Positions 45,215 through 56,999 of a stretch of 64,000 nucleotides of DNA are shown here, piece after piece. Origin of the DNA: Calliopum simillimum (lineage: Eukaryota; Arthropoda; Insecta; Diptera; Lauxaniidae); contig OX638370.1 in the NCBI GenBank assembly GCA_951812925.1, positions 120,356,897 through 120,420,896 on the forward strand, given 5' to 3'. Under the pieces are notes generated by a model, which made no database searches, was not told the DNA's origin, and was given only the letters and a program-made list of their open reading frames with translations. The position numbers and the translations under genes are program-made. The number at the start of each line of letters is the position of its first letter. The first letter of the stretch is position 1.

Positions 45215-45730
45215 TCTTTGGTCTTGCCAACAATTAAATGCCCTACATTTTACACAGAAAAAGTTTCGACTAACTCTGTCAATACATTATTATGAAAAAG
45301 TTATTTAGGCATGTTCTCAATACCGATTTCGAACGGAATCAGAATGGAATCAAACTCTGCGACTCGTTATTGAATACCACAACGGAATAACGTTTCAGTA
45401 AATCGGATTGAAACCAGTAGCCAATTTTATTTATTACAATAAAATTCCGATTCCATTTTGTTTTTCGAAACGCAGAGCGTCTTAAGACTGATTCCATTCA
45501 GATTCTGATCGAAATCGGAATTGAGAATATAGCTGATTGTCTAGATTTGAAAAAATTTTATTGATAAAGTGTTTTAAGTTTCATGTTCAAATTCGCTGAC
45601 TTAAGTTTTTGCTCAGAGCCATTCCCAGTGTTTGTGTATGGAACACATTTTAACCAAATTGCTTATATGAGAGGTGTTTCCTTATTACAAACAAAAGGAC
45701 AAAGTTAATATACCTACACTGTGTGTAGGG
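45215..45730 (-). repeat. Strongly diverged HINE-like remnant interrupted by a MITE
   Basis: Left: 'gttatctttggtcttgccaa' plus 'caattaaatgccctac', matching the 3' end of the family. Right: 'acaaacaaaaggacaaagtt' and 'tgtgtgtagggcaaaa', matching its 5' end. In between lies the inverted-repeat element at 45312-45530. Confidence 0.4.
45312..45530. mobile_element. MITE with ~50-bp imperfect inverted repeats
   Basis: Left arm TTCTCAATACCGATTTCGAA then 'cggaatcagaatggaatca'. The right arm is the inverse, ending '..gaaatcggaattgagaa'. The words 'ggaatc(a/g)' and 'cgga(a/t)t' recur throughout. Confidence 0.6.
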
Positions 45731-47142
45731 CAAAAAAAAAATTTATTATAATTCTTTTAAGCCTCAATGATTTTACAATCTCATCATGGGCATCAAATTT
45801 ATTTCGCCATCTTCGATTGCACCTCCACAGAAATTATATTTTGCCACAGTCTGATTAGCAAAACCATTTAATGTATAAAAATCAATCATTCCAGTCTAAA
45901 AAATTTAAATTCTTATTTAGTTCCACTTGAGTGATGCCTATTGATTATTTGAACAATGGTTAGAGAGCAAAGTAAGTTAGACCATACGTGCCGAATAGGG
46001 TTTGTATTACTTTGTAAAATATGTCTCGGTATTAAATTATTTGTTTTTTAATTTTTTCTTTTTCTTTGAGTAAATGCAATTGCTTAGTCATGCTGTTTTT
46101 ATGCCTTAGTAAGCAGAATTTATAATTTATCTAAAAAGGTTTCAAAAAAATTGTTATGCAACACTTTCCAGTGGAAACGCAATAGAAAAATTTACCAAAT
46201 GTTTAAATCTATATATTAATATGCAAGACAAAAATCGGCCCTCCTTTTTTTCCCATGTTAGAAATGGATTACGACTTTGAATTGTGTGTAGATGTGCACA
46301 AAATTAAAATTATTTTAAGATGTTACCCTTAAGCCTGCCAAAATTAAATACAAATTTTTCCGTATTAACAACAACAAAATACGCGGTTACATAGAGCTCA
46401 AAAGAGGACAAAGCACAAACATACACATTTGTCATTTTACCAGGTATGATAAATAAGCTTTTCTAGTTTTTACCAAATAGCAAAAAAAAATACTAACTGT
46501 CCAAAAAGTACCAAAATTATTTAATACATTTGTGGTCAAATTTTGACCATTAGGCGATTTTAGTACCAATTGAACTTAGAGATGTTTGTTGTTTAAAAAT
46601 GACAATGATTTAAAGTTGTCCCATGAAGACTAATCAAAAACACTAAAATAAAAAGAGCAATACAATCCATATATGGCAGATAACTTACTCAACTCAATAG
46701 TCGAATTGTCTGTTGAAAAAAAAAAAAATATCAGAAAGTTTACCAGTTCAAGACCACGGGGAGCACTCAACAAATCAAAATGGGAACCAAATAGTGCAAA
46801 AAAGCATAACGCTGCTGCAATGTTTCATGTCTCTTCATGTTGGTTTTGGTGTTGTTTTTGCTGTTGTTGTTCACTTTTATAAACTCACTGCAGCACGTAA
46901 TATGGTCACCGAGTAATGTACTCGCACACTCATGGTAGGCACTCGTACAAACCCAAGGGGAAAAGTAACGCTTGAAAAACCCTTTTCTTTTCAAGCCATA
47001 AGCACTTCGGCTCCATAATGCGCGTTCTTCCTTTTTACATTGCTTATCCTAGGGTATAAGCTTTCTGAAGCTCAGCGCAGCCTTCCGGAAAAAAAGTCGT
47101 TTGAAGCGCTTATTTGTCTTAATTAAAAATAAAATTAACTGA

Positions 47143-47335
47143 CCGCACTAGGATTCAAACCTGGGCTTTTTGCGATTGCAACATATTATTTGTATATTAA
47201 CAAAAGCTTTTGACAAAAATGTCAAAATGTAAAATAAAGGAAAAATTGCAAAAAAAAAAATTAAAAAAATTTGCTTGCGGTCGGAATCAAACTTGTGTAA
47301 CCTATGTGTATGAAATTTGTATATTAACCCGTTTT
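47143..47335 (-). repeat. Two tRNA-like 3' segments in tandem (possible SINE remnants)
   Basis: On the minus strand two segments, both after 'gttaatatacaaat', carry B-box-like words: GGTTTGAATCC (near 47151) and AGTTTGATTCC (near 47285), each followed by a CGGTC/CGACCGC word. No complete tRNA can be folded. Confidence 0.3.
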
Positions 47336-47774
47336 CGGCCAAGTAAAATGGACCATTTTAAATAGTTTTTTTTAACAATGAAAGTAAACGATATCAGAAA
47401 TATAGTTAGCGACTTATATTACTTTGATCTTTTGGCTGCTCGAAAATTGTATTTACCACTTCTCCACCCTCTTCCAGTAGTTTGAGGGTGTTGGTTGAAA
47501 AATACCATGTTGATGGACTATTTTTTAAAAAATAAAATAATTACATTTAAAAAAATTAATGATTAAATTTAACAGCCAAAGAACCAAACTATCATTTGCA
47601 ATCTTAAAATCAACACCGATCTATAAGTGATAGGCAGAGATATGAGTCATAATTAGTGTTCGATGAATCGTTTTTGTTGAAAATGGTGAGAGGGAAAAAA
47701 GAAAAAATTTTAGCAAAAAAAAAAATTAATAAAAATTTTATGATGACCGATTTGAAATAAGGAGGTGCTCAGTA

Positions 47775-48699
47775 GGGTAGAAGGGGGAGGTTTCGACACG
47801 TGGGAGGCTTCATCAGTGCCAAATTTTGCGATCTCTATTCGCACTTACTCCCATGTGTAAACCAAAAAGTCTTACTCCTAATGGTACGCAGCTATCATAA
47901 AAATTTCTCTGCGCAATTAGGCTAGGGTGCGTAGTTAGTCGTGATTTTTTATTTTTATAGCAAGTTGATGTAATATTTGCTTGTTGCTTTTTGTGTGATA
48001 CTCGGTTAATATAATATAAAATTTCCATTTTTTTTTTTAGCAGATACTTAAATATATTATTCCTGTTAATATTACATTTAAGCTTTGCAAAATAAATAAA
48101 AGTTAACTGCGAAATTTTGCAAATTTGGAAACAAGAAGATAAGGGAGGATTCGTCAAGTGTAAATGGGAGGATTCGACAACTGAAATTTATACATATGAT
48201 TCAATTATTTTCCATGAATCTGATTTTTCACAAGATATGGAGTTCGGTACTAATGCCGAGGTACAAATGGGTATAGAATCAGCCTGAATCATGTCTCGAA
48301 CTCGTTCAAGGCTCTGACCTTCCTGATCGGAATGATTTGCTGGATATGGCCCCGATTGAAGACGACATCTCCGATTTTCGTTCTCCCATTGTATCACCGG
48401 AAGCAATTCGTCTTTTACCATCTACATTCAAAAGGTTGAAGGTTTCAAAAAATCAAGGGAATCAAGAATTTATGTGACTGACGAAGCCTCCCCAAAAGTG
48501 GGAGGTTTCGTCATTTATTTTATCTATGGTTTTTTGGTCACAGTTCCGAAAATAGCGAACATATAGATTTTTTTGTAATTTACAAAAGAAGCACACATAT
48601 TTGTGCATAGTCTGTGTGTATTCAAAATAATATGCACAATTATATATGGAAGATATAAGGACTTTCTTGTTAGGGTGTCGAAACCTCCCCCTTCTCCCA
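47775..48699 (+). mobile_element. TA-flanked pogo-like element with repeated GGGAGGTTTCG words
   Basis: Inverted ends (GGGTAGAAGGGGGAGGTTTC / right end reverse complement TGGGAGAAGGGGGAGGTTTC), TA at 47773-47774 and 48700-48701. The word GGGAGG(T/A/C)TTCG(A/T)CA occurs about seven times: near 47787, 47801, 48145, 48166, 48479 (inverted), 48499 and 48674 (inverted). The plus strand at about 48290-48450 reads LPDRNDLLDMAPIEDDISDF and VSPEAIRLLPSTFKRLKVSK, similar in style to C-terminal tails of pogo/Tigger transposases. No catalytic domain remains. Confidence 0.65.
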
Positions 48700-50084
48700 T
48701 ACTCCAAAAAATATACTTTATATCAAAAAAAAAAAAATAATTTTTTTAGCGTGCCCAAAAATGGGTTCTCTTTCTCGTCCTCTCTTTTTTAAAAATACTA
48801 AGTACTCAAATATTAAGAAGAAACATATCTCTAAGCAGAATTTGACATTCGTATGCTTATTGCAACCTTGCAAAAAGTCATTGTGTAAGCGCTTTCGAAG
48901 TGCATTCTCAAAAAGCGCTTGATATTTTTACCCGATGAGAACATTCTGAATTATACACGAAATGCAACGATTTCTATGGGAAGAGCTTAACTGTACTGTT
49001 TTTTTTTTTTTTTTGCTTTCTTGCTACAATTTCCAATAAATCAAGTGTCAGCAGTTATTAATGAAAAAAAAATACCAAATCCTAAAAATATCCGCAAAAA
49101 AACTTCCGGAATGACCACAACAAATCCTTCCATGCAGCGAATATTTTGTTCATCAAATTTTTCCGCTTCTAAGGATTTCTGTACAACAAAAAAAAAAACT
49201 CACGAATATTGGAAATGCGTCTCATTTGAATTTTAAAAAATTTAAAATCTTACAGAACAAACTCCGACTCACTTGCACTTGATAAATAAAAAAAAAAACA
49301 ATAAAAAAAATTCAGATCCAAAAAAATCACACATTAGCTATGTTTTCCCATAATTCGTTACCTTGTAATTTAAGCAACTGCCTCCTTTCAACACGTCGCT
49401 TAAGCGTTTCGTGATTTCGGCTTTTCAACTGACTGACAAAAATAAAATAAATCCATTTTTATAACATTTTAATTCATCAAATTTATATACCTTTATATGT
49501 TGGTATGTAAAGTGAGCTTCCGGCTTGAAACGGAACACACACATACGAATATACCTTGTTAAATCAAGCATATCCTATGTAGAATAAAAAAAAAATAAAT
49601 ATCGTCTTCTTTCCGAAAACATGAATACATTTAAGCTAACATCTATGCTTCTACGGATACCTTACCTATGTAGCAATATATTTTAAATATGTGAAAGTAT
49701 CAGCCCAAGTGGAAATCACGTCATTGCCTTGTTGGCATTTTGACTTCTATATGTTATTTGAAACAACATTCAAAGTATCTAATCTCAAAGTAAAGGGTCT
49801 CCACAAAATTTCTACCTCGTTAAGGGTTAAAATTTTCTACGAAAATATTCCTCTTAATATCCTTCATAAGTCTTCAGAAGACATCATATACGTCAGATGT
49901 AAAGATCGTAAAATTTAATATGTTGACTCAACACATGAGTAGAAAACTTCAAAGACGGATTACAAATAATTTCGATCTGGTACATAAAATCGGGAAGACA
50001 CGTAATTTTAATTTATTTTTAGCCATATTTTCAGAATAAATTGTTTTATTTTTTCATTTGTGCAAAATCATTTCGGACGGTGTT

Positions 50085-50410
50085 ATGGACTATAGACTAT
50101 AAAGAACAGATCATAGACCATATATTACGGACCATAGACCATGAGGAACAGATTATGAACCATATATTTTGAACCATAGACCATAAAGGACGAATCATAG
50201 ACCATAAATTATGGTCCAGAGAATATGAAGGACAGATTTTAGAGCATAGATTATGGATCATAAACTATAAATGACAGATCATAGACCATATATTATGAAC
50301 CGTAGACTCACAAGCACAGATTGTAGACCATAAACTAAGGATCATAGATTATGAGTCTATGGTCCAGATCATAGTCCATATCATATGGATTATAGACCAT
50401 AGTGATTTCT
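50085..50410. repeat. Degenerate minisatellite of CATAGACCATA units
   Basis: About seven to eight ~42-45-bp units built from 'gaacagatcatagaccat', 'atattatggaccatagac' and 'cataaa'. Because 'tatggtc' and 'gaccata' both occur, neighbouring units can pair with each other. Confidence 0.7.
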
Positions 50411-51809
50411 TTCATTTTACTCAAATGCTGCTCGAATTTTTATTTATTTATTCAAACTTTCCTGGCGGTACTTTTTTTTTTGTTATTTCCCCTGCTCTTG
50501 GTTGTTGTCCTTTAAATGTTGCTCTTATTATTTTTAGGATTTATTTTCTTGCTTATGCTTGTTTTGCAGCACCTTTCGTTTTTCATATGTGCGACTTTTT
50601 TTGCATTTAATTTTTTTTTATTAACTTTGTTTCATGTTTCTTGTCTTTTGGTGATTTTTTTTTTTTTTTTTTTTTTGTGCCTTAATGTCTCTAGGGCATA
50701 TTTGTGTACTTGGAAGCTTAGCATTTGTCTTTTTCCTTGTAAATTTCCTACGTATGTATGTGTTCATATACATAAGTGTAGGCGCTTGTGTATTTATATT
50801 TGTTGCTAAATTTGTTTTCAAGTCATGTTGTGTTTTTTTTTTTTTTTTCTTGTTCTTAGGCGTAAATCTTTGCCACAATATAAAGCTAAATTCCGTTGAG
50901 CAAATGTTGATAAAAACCTTGGCTCTTATGGGAGTTTTTTTGATTTTTCTTGTAATTAATTTATTTGTTGTTAAGTATACTTTGATATACTAAAATATGT
51001 GCATTTATATGAATGTTGAATAATTAAAAGAAAAATACATATATACTAATTTTACATTAAAGCAAATTATTATGTTTTGATTTATAGTGAAATTCCAAAA
51101 GAATATCATCCTAAATTTTCAGTTCAAAACTATAAGTATTGGTGGTACTACTAAGTAGGCATAATGATAAAATAAATTTCTACATCAACTATAAATCCCT
51201 GATAAAGTTAAATTTAAGCCATATTTTAAATATCAAGAGTAAAACAATTTCAATGTTTACACAGATTCATTGTAGTTAAGGTAAAACATTTTATTTTAAT
51301 ATGGTCGTAAGTGAAATGAATAAATCTAACAAGGTTGCTTTGGCCAAAATAAGGAAAAAATGAAAAGAAACTGACAACATTTTCCCATCTTCAGTGGCCA
51401 GTGTTAACTACAATAAAATTGACACCTTTGAAGAACATCTCAAGCGTTAAATCTCAAACTTAATGAATTTCTCGACAAAGCTTTTTGTTTTTGTTTGTTA
51501 ATTAAATATTGACAAAGTTGCTTATTTCTAAAGGCAAAACTAATTTGAAATTCCATGGCAACATAATCGTCGATAAAATTACGACAACAGTCAGACCGTA
51601 AAATAAATAGCATTTGTACTTGCGAAAAAAGGCGTAAAAGCTTCTAACAAAAAAAAAAAAGCATTTTAAAGAGTTTATAGTAGAGACAGTAAAGGTATGT
51701 ATCATCGCAATATACCGTCACTCTTAGGCCAGATTCACGAAAGTGCAAATTACTGTTACAAAAAATAGGTTTTTTTTTGAACGCTTTCAATACCTCCTGA
51801 TTATTGCTA

Positions 51810-53085
51810 GGGGAGGGGGGGGGGCTAGTGTGGACAATTTTTATATAATTACAAAATTATATACAATATGTAGATATATCATTTTTGTAATAAAGTAATT
51901 TTTAGCGATTACTTATACCTCTTGCCTTCATAATTGCATCAATAGTTATGATTTTTTATTTTCATAAATGCACTATTAAATTATTTTAAAAAGAGCTTAC
52001 ATTTGTCCACAGTAGCTCCTTATACGAGGCTAGTGTGGACAACCATTGATTTAACTGGGGGCTAATGTGGACACCATAAGAAACTTGATAATTCATACAA
52101 AAACGTTAAGAAAGAGTTCAGATACATGTTTATTCTAGAAAATAATGATGTTATACAAATAAAAAATTAACTTCTATCGAGATGTTTCCGACAGTTGTTG
52201 TGGTTGTGGCAGCTTTGCCACTTTTTCATTTCGCTGGTATCCAGTAAATCGGGATACGTGAATTTTTTTAGAAACGTAATGTAGAAATCTTGCGAATCGT
52301 GGATCGTGACAATTTGGCAAATATTAAATTCTTCTTGTTTCTTCAGCTTAAGTTGAACCAAAACCACATCGATCTCTTTCAAAACATCTTGGATAATTAA
52401 AAGAGGTGGTTATTTACTGTCGTCACCGATTTCATCATATTCCTATATATTCTTGTTGGGAACATCGCTATCTGAATCTGACGATGAATTAAATATTTTT
52501 TTTTTTAATTTGTTTCTTAAAGCGAATATTTTTGGGAGGTGCAGTTTTTCTTTTAAGCGTTTCTTCATTTGTCTTGTCAGTTATTTCGGTAAAAATTGAT
52601 GACTTTAAGAAATGGTCTGACGATTTCTGGAGTCAGTTGCGGACATGTCCACACTAGCCCCATTTCAGTTGTCCACACTAGCCCCTTTATGTTTTTTTAA
52701 ACAAAAATATTTTTTTTTAAACAAAAATATTTTTTTTTAATCTTACGGCGAAGTTCATCAAAAATAGTTTCAATAATTTCAATAAACACTAGTTTGAGTT
52801 GTATTATCCATTAACACAACAGCAGAAGAATACTTACTTTAAAAGTATCACTGAAATTACGAAAAAACAAAAAAATTACTTTTTGCTGCGTAAAACACAT
52901 TCGGTCACGTTATCATGAGAAGCTGAACTGTCAACAAATGAATTTTTTTTTTGTGATGCAGAGTGCAAATACCAACTTGAAAAATATTAAACAGAAACAA
53001 AAAATTCAAAGCGGGGTGAGAATTTGAATTTGTCCGCACTAGCCCCCAGTCCACACTAGCCCCCAGTCCACACTAGCCCCCCCCC
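51810..53085 (-). mobile_element. TA-flanked pogo-like element with repeated GGGGCTAGTGTGGACA words
   Basis: TA at 51808-51809 and 53086-53087; ends GGGGAGGGGGGGGGGCTAGT and (reverse complement) GGGGGGGGGCTAGTGTGG. The word GGGGCTA(G/A)TGTGGACA is present about eight times: 51822, 52027, 52056 (forward), 52645, 52670, 53033, 53049, 53066 (inverted). The last three are nearly head-to-tail. The minus strand holds a broken C-terminal transposase tail: a Lys-rich stretch and NSSSDSDSDVPN near 52480, then VVLVQLKLKKQEEFNICQIV at about 52350-52290, resembling the end of pogo/Tigger-type proteins. No DDE core. Confidence 0.65.
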
Positions 53086-53619
53086 TATATAATTAACGTG
53101 GTCTCATGTTATATGTTTAATGGCTCTTTGAAATTAGTAACATGGAAAAAATACACTTTCGTGTTTATGGCATAAAATGAAATTTTAATGAAACACACTT
53201 TCGCGAAACTGTTTTTCTAATGACAGAAAAAACAGAGTAGAAAAATTAGAAAAGGTTCGGAAATTTTAGAATTGGTGAAATATTTATTAATTAAATGTTT
53301 TTAAAGAAATATTCATATATTTTTAAGTCAATCTTCTTGATCAGACTTTTCTGCATCCGGTTATTGAAGGCGATCCCTGACATCTGCATTTATTCTGAAA
53401 TTTTTATTACATTGGTGGTGTTCGTTCGGAATAATTAGATCTCCACACATTTTCTGCAGATTATAACGTACTCGAGAGTGACGTTTTTGATTATCGTGTT
53501 TTTTATTCAAGTTTTGTTCTGTTATAATTATTCAGTCTTATTTCTAGTAATAATGTTTGCAAATTTATGATCAACTAAATGTGATGCGTTCTGTCGTTAA
53601 AGGTTGAAAGCTGAGCTAA

Positions 53620-53830
53620 GGTATTAGACGGCCACGAATGGTACGACCTCTAATGAAAGCGTAAGTCTTTGCCACAATATAAATGGAGTATTAGTTGGCG
53701 TCGAATAGAACGACCACTAAAAGAAAGTAGATGTGGAATATTAGTTATGCTCAAATGGAGAGACCACTAATAGAAAGTAGGTGCAGGAATAGAGTATTAG
53801 TTAGCCGCGAATAGAACGACCACTGTGACC
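53620..53830. repeat. Tandem ~65-bp repeat, three to four units
   Basis: Units with 'gagtattagttagccgcgaa', 'atagaacgaccactaa(t/a)ag' and 'aaagtaggtgcaggaat'. Confidence 0.6.
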
Positions 53831-54756
53831 GGTCTCAAAATATTTATGGTTTATTATTTGGACCGAAGGATGAAAAAATAAAATTTTTTTGTTGCCCTCC
53901 ACAGCTGTCCGACATCATCCGAACCTCTTTGACACCAGATTTCGACATGACATAGTCGTAAATACATGATGCAATCTCATTCGCTTCCCTATTTCCATTC
54001 GATTCTGACCATAAATAGCATATTGCCTCTTTGGTTCCTTAATTGTAAATGGTTAAATTACACTGGTCTACACGATTTTCGACTAGAACAACCAAATAGT
54101 GTTCCTAGGGTTATTTGGTGCGCTGAATTTGAATCTGCAATCGGTTTTTCTCTATCAGGTTAGGTTTTTGAAACACAATAACACATTTTTTTTTTTTTTT
54201 TTTTTCAAGAAAAACCATTAATTTATTTGAAAATGTATAACAATTCAAAAGTGAATGGCAGTGTTTGAACATCGTTTGTATGTTGTTGGGTCCGTTTCAC
54301 GTATAAGAGTCCAGCAATAGTCTCCCAGCATGCTTTTGTTCCAAAAAATACGTAATGAATTTTTTGTAAATTTTGTTCTTTTATTTATTAATGAGTAGTA
54401 TCGACGACATATATTTTTATCAAGATACATAGTTCGTTACTGTGAAATGTTACTGAAAGCGGACAAACGATATGTCGAAATACGTTTGTTTTTCAAATTC
54501 TGCGTCTGTTTAATATAAAATTTACAATAAATCAAAAGCAGCGTTAGCATAGCAACATTTTATTCCTCTTTCAGCAGCTTTATTTGTGTCTAACCAAATT
54601 GCACAGATCGGCGAGTAAGTCAAACGAATAAAATTTGATTATCTTATTCATATACATCGTTGGTAGTATAACAAACATAAATAACCTTATATAAAGGGAA
54701 CTAAGCCTGATGGCGCATTTCTGGCGCCAGATTTGAATTCAACGCACCCAAATTAC

Positions 54757-55107
54757 TTAAGAGACGTCATCCTCTTCTCCTGTCGAAATTTGTAGACCGG
54801 TGTTATAGACAGCAAATTTTCTTAAATAAAATATTTGTCCAGTTGACCCCTTTGGTGTATTAAGTACCGCCTGCAGGTCGAAGTTGATGCTCAACATAGA
54901 TGGATCTTCTAAACACGTTTCCTTATCATTGTCTCTACACTCTCCCGCTAAAGTTTTTCTAGTTAAGTGTTGGTTGTGGGTTTCTTGAATATTCAGTTTT
55001 TCGTTTGATGTCATGTTTTCAAAGGAAACACATTTTTTGCATTTGTCTTTTTTTGGCTTGAAAAACCTAGGTTTATATTCTTTGAAAATTGAGCAGTATT
55101 TTTGCAA
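54757..55107 (-). pseudogene. Fragment of a repeat-encoded transposase-like protein
   Basis: A 116-codon open frame on the minus strand. The segment FFKPKKDKCKKCVSFEN, the following Asn/His/Arg-rich 'HNQHLTRKTLAGE' helix and INFDLQAVLNTPKGSTGQIF with YLRKFAVYNTG resemble a protein family repeated many times in arthropod genomes: a CxxC pair, then a DLQAVL.TP beta strand that starts an RNase H-like fold with its first Asp. Only the start of that domain remains and it stops after about 350 bp. I judge it a transposon relic, not a host gene; the superfamily (Sola-like?) is uncertain. Confidence 0.5.
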
Positions 55108-56689
55108 TGATCCATAGCGATCCTAAGAGTGATAATATAAAGAGTTAAGGTTAGCAAACAAATAAATGATATACTAACAAAATAAGCACTATACAAAAGT
55201 AAGCTTTATATTTTTTAATAATTCATGGTCAAATTTACTCAATATTACAACAATTTTCATCTACTTGCGAAAGCAATCCATCAATTCACCATCATTGGCA
55301 AGAGCACAAATATCTGGCAATAACTTTAGTCAGAAGAGCATGTTTGACATGCATTAAATGACATGATGACAACTATTTACACAAAAGTTAATTAGGTTTT
55401 CCATGTCAAAAATACAAATATATACAAGGATGTACATACATCTATACATACATATAAACATACATAAAAGTATATGTAACTCTGTAAACATAAGAACTCA
55501 GTAATAGACCAACAAGAGCACAAATTGTTAATAAAGAGTTGAAGGGTACTAAATAAAAAAAAGAGTCAAGTTGAAGATTAAGACATAAATAAATTAAATT
55601 TGTAGTAAGCCATTGAAAAGGTCCTACAATAAAAAAAGAGCTGAAATTAAAACAAATAAACGTTAATAGAATCCACACTAGATGGCTCTGTCCTTAAAAA
55701 TGAGCATTGAATACACTTTAGTTGTTTTCTTTATTTCACATTTATGACACGATATAAAAGGTATAGTTATTTAAATATTCACTTTGATAAAATGTTTTCA
55801 TTGCAAACATCTCGCTAATAAACATTTAAACTGTGGAATTTAACGACCTTTTAATCTTACAGCCATTCTCGTAAATTTTTACTTTCTGCTTTAAAAAAAA
55901 AAAAAAAAAACATCTGTCTATAGAACTGTACTTATATTTATGTCTCTGACAGTAGTGTCCGAATTTATAAAAGCATTGTGTTTATCCATTAAAACGGCGA
56001 CGCGGCGTAACGCTGCAATTCAATAAGAACTGTTTTTGTTTTCTGGAGAATGTGCTTGACAACAAGCAGTCAGCCAACCATCGAGCATATACCCCGCTGA
56101 ATACCAATTGACATTCTTATCATCGTAAACTTAACGTAATGTGTCCTTCATTATTAAGCATGACATGTATCAATACATTGTAGTTGTATGAGTGCGAATA
56201 TCTCGGCAAGAGTAGGTGGAACTTATGCGTGTAATGTTTCACATCCTACCAAGTGATGCGAAAAATGTGCACTCTGAATTAAATGAAAATTCTACATATA
56301 AGAGCGATTGCCAAACCTTGCGTGCGCGATAATATTTTGCTAAATGATCGTTTACACGTAAGACAGTGGTTAAAATTGTGCATTTACTAAAGAATAAATT
56401 TGCAAGCTACGTCAATATTACAAGTCAATATTACTCGAAATAAGTATGTCGAATAATGAAGTAAAAATCGAAGACATTATCTGAAGATAATATCAAAAAA
56501 AAATTATTCAATGGATTTCAAAATGCCGCAACGGTCTCAAGATGTTTATTAAGTCGAAAATGGCTGAAAAACTTGTAAAAATTGCTTAAGAATTAAATTC
56601 GTTGGTTAAAGCTTTCATTTTTTTTTTTTTTTTTTTTTTGGTAACTGATTTATAAAACTCAAAACATCAATAATTGTGTAATTCGTATG

Positions 56690-56800
56690 ATATTTTTACA
56701 AAAAAGCATAAGTGCAATTAACACTATTTTGGTTTAAATTTAATAGTATCACCATACAAAAATGTTTTAAACTATTTTTGTATAGATTTTATATGGAAGT
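56690..56800. repeat. Dispersed repeat, shared with 63895-64000
   Basis: The segment 'cactattttggtttaaattt' plus 'aatagtatcaccatacaaaa' and 'actatttttgtatagatt' occurs here and at the right edge of the window, in the same orientation. The right copy is cut by the window end. Confidence 0.7.
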
Positions 56801-56999
56801 TCATATGAAAATATTTTAAACAATTCTATATAAATTCAAATTGTGCTGTATAAACCAATTTTAAATAATTTTCAAATAAATATTTCGGAATTAAAAAACG
56901 ATATTAATAATTACGCAGTATGAATTCCATAATAAAAAAAATGGCGTACTTGCTGCAAGCTGGTGACGATAGTCAAAATGCATGAAAAATTTACGTTGG

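Noticed and set aside
50359..50993. Several Phe/Leu-rich frames resembling membrane proteins
   Set aside because: They are products of T-rich low-complexity DNA; overlapping frames and poly(T) runs dominate.
53400..53520. Minus-strand protein-like stretch (QKMCGDLIIPNEHHQCNK)
   Set aside because: Short, flanked by stops and not matched to any family I know; may be a transposon remnant but evidence is insufficient.
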